Positions 32,751 to 37,268 of a stretch of 37,268 nt of DNA are shown here, piece by piece. The position numbers and the translations under genes are program-made. The DNA comes from Bacillota bacterium (GTDB taxonomy: Bacteria > Bacillota > Sulfobacillia > JAJZYS01 > JAJYTV01), in the NCBI GenBank assembly GCA_021793315.1, contig JAJYSZ010000022.1, positions 1-37,268 on the forward strand, given 5' to 3'. The notes under the pieces were generated by a model. The model saw only the letters and a program-made list of their open reading frames with translations. It did no database searches and was not told where the DNA came from. How positions within the stretch are numbered: the first letter of the stretch is position 1; every line of letters starts with the position of its first letter.

Positions 32751-33947
32751 TCAGTCGGCGGCCTCAGGCAATAAGCCGGTCTTGGCGATCTCGCCGTAGC
32801 GCCGGGCGCTCTCTCGCACGGTGCGACTCTGGGTCTGCCGGTCGACGGCGATTAGCCCGAACTCGGGGCGGTAGCCCTCGGCCCATTCGAAGTTGTCGAG
32901 CAGCGACCAGTACTGGTAGCCTCGGACGTCGGCGCCCGCCGCCATGGCCTGCCGCACAGCGGCGAGATGGCTCGTGATGTACCTGAGGCGCTGAAGGTCG
33001 TCCTGGCAGGCGATGCCGTTCTCGGTCACGATCAGCGGCAGGCCGTAGCTCGCCGCCTCCACAAGAGCCAGGCGCAGGCCCTCCGGCACGATCGACCAGC
33101 CCATCTCGGTGTGGGGCGCGCCCTGCGCCGCCAAGGGCACTTGGCGCAGCAGGCCGGTGGTGTACTGCCTCGCGTAGTAGTTGATGCCGATGAAGTCGCA
33201 ATGGCTCTTCACCTGATCAAGGTACCAGCGGTTGAACAGATGGTGCTGCAGCCTGCTCCCCAGACGGTGGAGCCGATCGCCCGCGTCGAGCGGACGAAAG
33301 TCGATCCAGTGCTTGGCGATGCCCAGGCGCATGTCGGGGTCCGCCTGGCGGATCGCGGCGAAGGCCTCGCGGTGCCATGCCGCAAGCCGCCGGGCTGCGC
33401 GCACGGCCTCGGCCGCAGGCCGCTTGCCCGGTGGCCACGCGCCTTGCACGTAGCCCATGAGCACGAGAATCATCGGCTCGTTGATCGTCAGCACCCAAGT
33501 CGCGCGGCCCTTCAGGGTCTCGGCCACCTTGCGGCAATAGCGCGCGAACAGCTGCGCGCTGTCCGGCGCCAGCACGCCGCCCCGCTGGCTGAGCCAGCTC
33601 GGCAGGGTGAAATGGTGCAGGGTGACGATCGGCTCCACGCCGAGCTCGCGGCAGCGCTCGACCATGTCGCGGTAATGTGAGAGCGCGAGGGGATCGAACT
33701 GGCCCTCGCGCGGTTCGATGCGCGCCCACTCGACCGAAAAGCGATAGCTGTTGAGGCCGAGATCCCGCAATAGGGCGATGTCCTCGGGATACTGGCGATA
33801 GTGGTCGCAGGCATCGCCCGAGGGATCCTTCGATCCGCCTCGCTGTTCCCACGCCCACCAGTCGCAGTTGTCGTTCCGCCCCTCGACCTGGTGGGCCGAC
33901 GTGGCGGCGCCGAACAGGAACTCGGGAGGGAAGTCGCGCGCCGTCAA
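32751..33947 (-). CDS. GH1 beta-glucosidase / 6-phospho-beta-glucosidase
   Basis: 398 residues. A retaining TIM-barrel glycosidase with both catalytic glutamates: E157 in TINEPM and E309 in VTENG. Other motifs are FLFGAATSAHQVEG, YRFSVEWARIEP, HHFTLPSWL and WSLLDNFEWAEGY. At 398 residues it is shorter than the usual 440-480, with compact loops. The TTG start was chosen because AAGGGGG lies six bases upstream; the ATG two codons earlier touches that site. First gene of the leftward operon with lysA, PfkB, GH4 and psuG. The substrate is a beta-glycoside, probably glucose- or galactose-type. Confidence 0.93.
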   Translation of the reverse strand: MTARDFPPEFLFGAATSAHQVEGRNDNCDWWAWEQRGGSKDPSGDACDHYRQYPEDIALLRDLGLNSYRFSVEWARIEPREGQFDPLALSHYRDMVERCRELGVEPIVTLHHFTLPSWLSQRGGVLAPDSAQLFARYCRKVAETLKGRATWVLTINEPMILVLMGYVQGAWPPGKRPAAEAVRAARRLAAWHREAFAAIRQADPDMRLGIAKHWIDFRPLDAGDRLHRLGSRLQHHLFNRWYLDQVKSHCDFIGINYYARQYTTGLLRQVPLAAQGAPHTEMGWSIVPEGLRLALVEAASYGLPLIVTENGIACQDDLQRLRYITSHLAAVRQAMAAGADVRGYQYWSLLDNFEWAEGYRPEFGLIAVDRQTQSRTVRESARRYGEIAKTGLLPEAAD

Positions 33948-34108
33948 GCCCATCCCCCTTCGACGAGAAGCGACGCGTAAAAGAGTTCCACGCCGCCGCC
34001 CAGGTACCTCCGGGATGTGACGCAAGGCACAATTCCGATGTGCGCGGTCACGTTCCGCCATAGGGTCCTTTCGGCCAGAATGGGCACTGGAGATTGGGGG
34101 TCCTACGG

Positions 34109-35041
34109 ATGCTGGCGTTCGAAATCCGGGATCTGCACAAGACGTACGGGCAGCAGGTGCGCGCGAACAACGGCCTCGACTTTGCGATCGAGGCGGGCGA
34201 GGTGTTTGGCATCCTCGGCCCCAACGGCGCGGGCAAGTCGACGCTCGTGCAGCAGATGGTCGGCCTCAGCGTGCCGACGAGCGGCGAGATCCTGCTGCAG
34301 GGTCAGCCGATCCAGCCTCACGATCGCCGCGTCCGTCGCCAGGTGGGCTATCTGGCGCAGCGACCGCTTGCGCTCTACGATCTGCGGGCGCGGGAAGCTG
34401 TTGTCGCCACGGGGCGCCTGCGGGGTCTCAGCCGTCCGGGGGCGGAGCGCGAAGCCGACGCTCTGCTCGCGGAGATCGGCCTCAAGGATCGCCAAGACCG
34501 CCTGGTCGGCAACCTCTCCGGCGGCGAGCATCGCCTCGTCGGCATGGCGACGGCCCTGATCGGCAGCCCGCCTGTGCTGATCCTCGACGAGCCCACCAAC
34601 GAGCTCGACCCGGTCGCAAGGCGCCGGGTCTGGGACATGCTGATGCGCCGACGCGCGCAGGGAACGACGATCGTCCTTGTGACGCACAACGTGCTCGAGG
34701 CGGAACGCGTCGTCGGGCGCGTCGCGATCATGGCCCGCGGCCGGATTGTGGCGATCGGCACGCCGGGGGAGCTCAAGGAGCGCCTGCACGCCAGCGTCCG
34801 GTTGGAGGTCGCGTTGCGCGAGGGAGTGCCGCAGGCCGAGGACTGGCTGCAGCGGGGCAGGCAGATCGGCGAGCGCCGCTGGAGCCTGACGCTCGAGCGC
34901 GGCCGCCTGGGCGAGACGTTCAGGCGCCTGGCCGAGCCCATGACGAGCGCGGAGATCGACGATCTCCGCATCACGAGCCCGACGCTCGAAGACGTCTATC
35001 TCTCGTACCACGGCGAGGAGGCGCAAGGCGATGCGCGCTGA
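34109..35041 (+). CDS. ABC transporter ATP-binding protein
   Basis: 310 residues. Walker A GPNGAGKS, Q-loop VGYLAQRP, signature LSGGE, Walker B VLILDEPTNELD and H-loop VTHN are complete. The order and the C-terminal domain (about 215-310, TPTLEDVYL-like ITSPTLEDVYLSY) are typical of ABC-2 type exporters of the drug/antibiotic branch. The ATG was preferred to a TTG five codons upstream because the protein then opens MLAFEIRDLHKTYG. It overlaps the permease gene by 11 bases. Confidence 0.93.
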   Translation: MLAFEIRDLHKTYGQQVRANNGLDFAIEAGEVFGILGPNGAGKSTLVQQMVGLSVPTSGEILLQGQPIQPHDRRVRRQVGYLAQRPLALYDLRAREAVVATGRLRGLSRPGAEREADALLAEIGLKDRQDRLVGNLSGGEHRLVGMATALIGSPPVLILDEPTNELDPVARRRVWDMLMRRRAQGTTIVLVTHNVLEAERVVGRVAIMARGRIVAIGTPGELKERLHASVRLEVALREGVPQAEDWLQRGRQIGERRWSLTLERGRLGETFRRLAEPMTSAEIDDLRITSPTLEDVYLSYHGEEAQGDAR

Positions 35042-35792
35042 AGGAGTCCTAAGGGCGCCCTCGTCCCTGTCCGCCTTCGGGGTGCTGCTCGGCATGCAAC
35101 TCGCGCGTGCCAGGCGCAGCTGGCGGCAGTACATCATCGTCTCGTCGGCGATGCCTAGCGGCATCGCCATCCTGCTGCGCGCGATGACGAGCCATCCGGG
35201 CGAGGCCCTGGCGCTGCAGATCATCAGCGGCAACGTCGTGCTGTCCGTCGCGATCACGGCGATCGCCATGCTGGCGCAGCAGGTTGCCTGGATGCGCCAG
35301 AACCGCACCTTCGATTACTACCACACCCTGCCGGTGTCGAACTCCGCGGTGATCCTCGCGATCCTGGTCGCCTACCTGCTCTTCGCCCTGCCGGGCATCG
35401 CCGTGGTGCTCACGGTGGGGGCGCTCTTCTACGGGGTGCACCTCGTGATCTCCCTCGGCATCCTGCCGGCGATCCTCGGGACCGGCGTCGCCCTCTCCGG
35501 CATCGGCGCCCTGCTCGGCATCGCGTCGCGAGACGGCGAACTCGCGGGGCTGACGGGCAATCTCGTCATGATGGCCGTCCTCTTCCTTGGCATCATCCCG
35601 GCAGGCCGGCTGCCCTTGGCGCTCGTCGCCCTATCGGACATCCTGCCGTCCACCTACGGCGTGCGCCTGCTCCTCCATCTTCTGACGGGCCAGGCGACCC
35701 CCTACGTCTGGCTGGTGGATGGGCTGATGCTCCTGCTGTTCTCGGCGGTGCTGTTCCTTGCCGTCGAGCGCCTGAGCTACCGCGTCGGCTGA
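35031..35792 (+). CDS. ABC-2 type transporter permease
   Basis: 253 residues with six transmembrane segments: IIVSSAMPSGIAILLRA, ISGNVVLSVAITAIAMLAQQ, then segments near 105-135, 140-165, 175-195 and 225-245. The segment QNRTFDYYHTLPVSNSAVILAILVAYLL is the coupling region characteristic of ABC-2 permeases. The ATG lies inside the ATPase gene behind GAGGAGG, so the two are coupled. Cargo unknown; drug or lipid export is likely for the branch. Confidence 0.9.
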   Translation: MRAEGVLRAPSSLSAFGVLLGMQLARARRSWRQYIIVSSAMPSGIAILLRAMTSHPGEALALQIISGNVVLSVAITAIAMLAQQVAWMRQNRTFDYYHTLPVSNSAVILAILVAYLLFALPGIAVVLTVGALFYGVHLVISLGILPAILGTGVALSGIGALLGIASRDGELAGLTGNLVMMAVLFLGIIPAGRLPLALVALSDILPSTYGVRLLLHLLTGQATPYVWLVDGLMLLLFSAVLFLAVERLSYRVG

Positions 35793-35880
35793 TCGCGGCG
35801 GACAGAAGGCAGGAGCCGGGCAGGTTGGGAAGAATGAGAGGGTGCGGCCTCCGCAAGCCCAGCCTGGGAGGAATCAGCCT

Positions 35881-36258
35881 TTGCGCATCCTGCACACGCG
35901 CATCCGCGTGAGGGACCTCGAGCGGTCCATCGCTTTCTATCGTGACGTGCTCGGCCTCGAGGAGGCCGGGCGACAGACCTCTCCCCGCGGCAACCAGCTC
36001 GCCTTCGTACGCGACAGGGAATCGGGGCACGAGATCGAGCTCTGCTTCCAGCCCGGCGCACCGGAGTTCACCTTCCCCGAGGACATCTTCCACATCGCCC
36101 TGGCCGTTCCGGATCTGCGCCAGGTGGGCGAGAGGCTGCAGGCGCGGGGCATTCCCTTCACGGACGGTCCGCACTTCAGCGAGCGGGGATCGGCCCTCGC
36201 GTTCATCGACGACCCTGACGGCTATGAGATCGAGCTCGTGCAGGAGCCTCCCGCTTGA
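35881..36258 (+). CDS. gloA: Glyoxalase I (lactoylglutathione lyase-type)
   Basis: 125 residues, vicinal-oxygen-chelate fold. All four metal ligands of GloA are in place: H5 (ILHTRI), E53 (HEIELCF), H71 (IFHIALAV) and E118 (YEIELV), spaced as in E. coli GloA (5, 56, 74, 122). It converts hemithioacetals of methylglyoxal. Gram-positive cells often use bacillithiol instead of glutathione. The TTG start follows GGGAGG by nine bases. Its stop shares one base with the next start (TGATG), making it a unit with the fused glyoxalase II-like gene. Confidence 0.9.
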   Translation: MRILHTRIRVRDLERSIAFYRDVLGLEEAGRQTSPRGNQLAFVRDRESGHEIELCFQPGAPEFTFPEDIFHIALAVPDLRQVGERLQARGIPFTDGPHFSERGSALAFIDDPDGYEIELVQEPPA

Positions 36259-37034
36259 TGCCGCTGGAGGACGATTTCTGCGATATCATCCGCAAGGCGC
36301 GCTGGGGCCAGACGCTTGGCGTCGCCGATGTGGCGTCGGCCGCCGGCCTCGGTCCTCTGCGCCTGGAGGCGCTCGAGGCGGGGCAGATGCCCACAGCCGC
36401 CGAGGTGGAGCGCATCGCCGGGGTGCTCGGGCTGAGGCCCGGGCCGCTGCGCGCGATCGCCACCGGGGCGGCCCAGCCGCCGCCGGCCGCCGAGCCGGCC
36501 GGCTATGCGGTCAGGGCCGTCTTCGCGGGGGACGTCGGCGCCTTCGCCTACGCTGTAAAGGGCCCGGACGCGGCATTCCTCGTCGACTGCGGCGGTGCGG
36601 CGGACGAGCTCGTGCGGGCTCTCGGCCGCACGCCTGACGGAGTCCTGATTACCCACGGTCACCACGACCATGTCGGCGGTCTTGCCGCCTTACCGCCAGG
36701 CGTGCCGGTGTATGCCCATCCCGAGCTCTGCCGGCGGATCGCGGGCGCCCGCCCGCTCGAGGACGGCGAAGCGGTCTTCGGCCTCAGCGTGCGCCATGCG
36801 CCTGGCCACAGCGCGGACATGCTGGCCTTTGTCGGCGCCGGGCTCGCCTTCGTCGGCGACACGATCTTCGCGGGATCGCTCGGGCGCGCCGACGCCCCGG
36901 CGAACTACCCCGTGCTGCTCGAGACGGCCCGCCGCCTTCTTTCGGTGCCCGGCGCCACCCGGATCTATTGCGGACACGGACCGGTCACCAGCGTCGCGTG
37001 GGAGCGCCAGCACAACGCGTTCCCGATCGGCTAG
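36258..37034 (+). CDS. XRE-type HTH fused to metallo-beta-lactamase fold (glyoxalase II-like)
   Basis: 258 residues in two parts. Residues about 15-67 form an XRE-like helix-turn-helix: LGVADVASAAGLGPLRLEALEAGQMPTAAEVERIAGVLGLRPGPL. From about 82 to the end is an MBL-fold hydrolase with T-H133-G-H135-H-D137-H138, APGHSADM, FVGDTIF and CGHGPVT, a complete set of binuclear metal ligands. GloB-type enzymes hydrolyse the thioester made by glyoxalase I, and this gene overlaps gloA by one base, so a detoxification enzyme is likely. An attached HTH is unusual and suggests self-regulation or a regulator with an enzyme core. Confidence 0.85.
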   Translation: MPLEDDFCDIIRKARWGQTLGVADVASAAGLGPLRLEALEAGQMPTAAEVERIAGVLGLRPGPLRAIATGAAQPPPAAEPAGYAVRAVFAGDVGAFAYAVKGPDAAFLVDCGGAADELVRALGRTPDGVLITHGHHDHVGGLAALPPGVPVYAHPELCRRIAGARPLEDGEAVFGLSVRHAPGHSADMLAFVGAGLAFVGDTIFAGSLGRADAPANYPVLLETARRLLSVPGATRIYCGHGPVTSVAWERQHNAFPIG

Positions 37035-37036
37035 CC

Positions 37037-37268
37037 ATGCCAGACACGAGGCGGCTGCCCGGGCCGGGCAGATGGCCGATCGAGGTCTGGCGCGGCGACG
37101 CCGTGCGCCAGGCCATCGGACGCAGCCTCGGCCCCGGGGCGCTGGTGGTGGGTCGGCCGGGCATGCCGAGCCCGAGCTGGCTTGCCGGCCTGCCGTTCGG
37201 TCCGGACCAGTTCTTCATCGGCAGCGCCTCCGGCGCCCTCGGCATCGACGACCTACCGCAGCTGCTCG
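37037..37268 (+). CDS. Unidentified protein, 3' end outside window
   Basis: 77 residues visible: an opening MPDTRRLPGPGRWPIEVWRGDAVRQAIG, then GPGALVVGRPGMPSPSWLAGLPFGPDQFFIG, ending in SASGALGIDDLPQLL at the edge. It starts two bases after the stop of the HTH-MBL gene, so it belongs to the same operon. No strong ribosome site is seen; reinitiation is likely. It is soluble and Pro/Gly-rich. I do not recognise a family. Confidence 0.55.
   Translation, partial: MPDTRRLPGPGRWPIEVWRGDAVRQAIGRSLGPGALVVGRPGMPSPSWLAGLPFGPDQFFIGSASGALGIDDLPQLL

Overview
The window looks like chromosomal DNA of a GC-rich, Gram-positive-type bacterium, most likely a high-GC member of the Bacillota. The evidence is an AbrB regulator very close to the Bacillus type, an S-layer homology (SLH) protein with no sign of an outer-membrane anchor, an FMN riboswitch followed by an intrinsic terminator, strong AGGAGG-type ribosome sites, and heavy use of GTG and TTG starts behind those sites. 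The genus cannot be fixed from the sequence alone. There is no tRNA, rRNA, CRISPR array, transposase or phage gene, so this reads as ordinary chromosome rather than an island.

Left part (1-9400). An SLH protein (cut by the window edge) is transcribed leftward behind a cyclic-di-GMP-I riboswitch with its own terminator. It is followed by a YiiX-type cysteine hydrolase, a beta-carbonic anhydrase and an MntP-type manganese exporter. An alpha/beta hydrolase and an ArsR-type regulator face each other across overlapping divergent promoters. A TipA-like MerR regulator sits behind a 19-bp-spacer promoter. An adaptive-response operon follows (Ada/AraC/AlkA fusion plus O6-alkylguanine methyltransferase), then a GNAT acetyltransferase with a LysE-type exporter.

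Middle part (9400-26200). A compact ABC-F ATPase is preceded by an 8-codon leader peptide and RNA hairpins, the layout of a ribosome-stalling resistance gene. Next come a membrane protein facing a TetR regulator, a tiny His/Cys-rich metal-binding protein, a calcineurin-like phosphoesterase with degenerate metal motifs, a 12-repeat BNR lipoprotein coupled to an MFS transporter, a DUF3311 plus sodium:solute symporter pair, a DUF202 membrane protein and AbrB. The complete riboflavin operon (ribD-ribE-ribBA-ribH) lies under FMN-riboswitch control, and a LonB-like protease follows.

Right part (26200-37268). A class II aldolase and a zinc-free quinone oxidoreductase are followed by a leftward operon: GH1 beta-glucosidase, lysA, a PfkB sugar kinase, a GH4 glycosidase, pseudouridine-5'-phosphate glycosidase, and the decayed remains of a second PfkB kinase (probably the former pseudouridine kinase). 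Rightward lie an ABC ATPase/permease pair and a methylglyoxal-type unit: glyoxalase I overlapping an unusual XRE-HTH/metallo-beta-lactamase fusion, then an unidentified gene cut by the window end.

The most interesting signals are regulatory. They are the c-di-GMP switch with a visible antiterminator, the ABC-F leader peptide, two transcription factors whose mRNAs look leaderless with identical promoter geometry, a perfect palindrome sitting exactly in the riboflavin promoter spacer, and an unexplained structured region between the YiiX and carbonic anhydrase genes.
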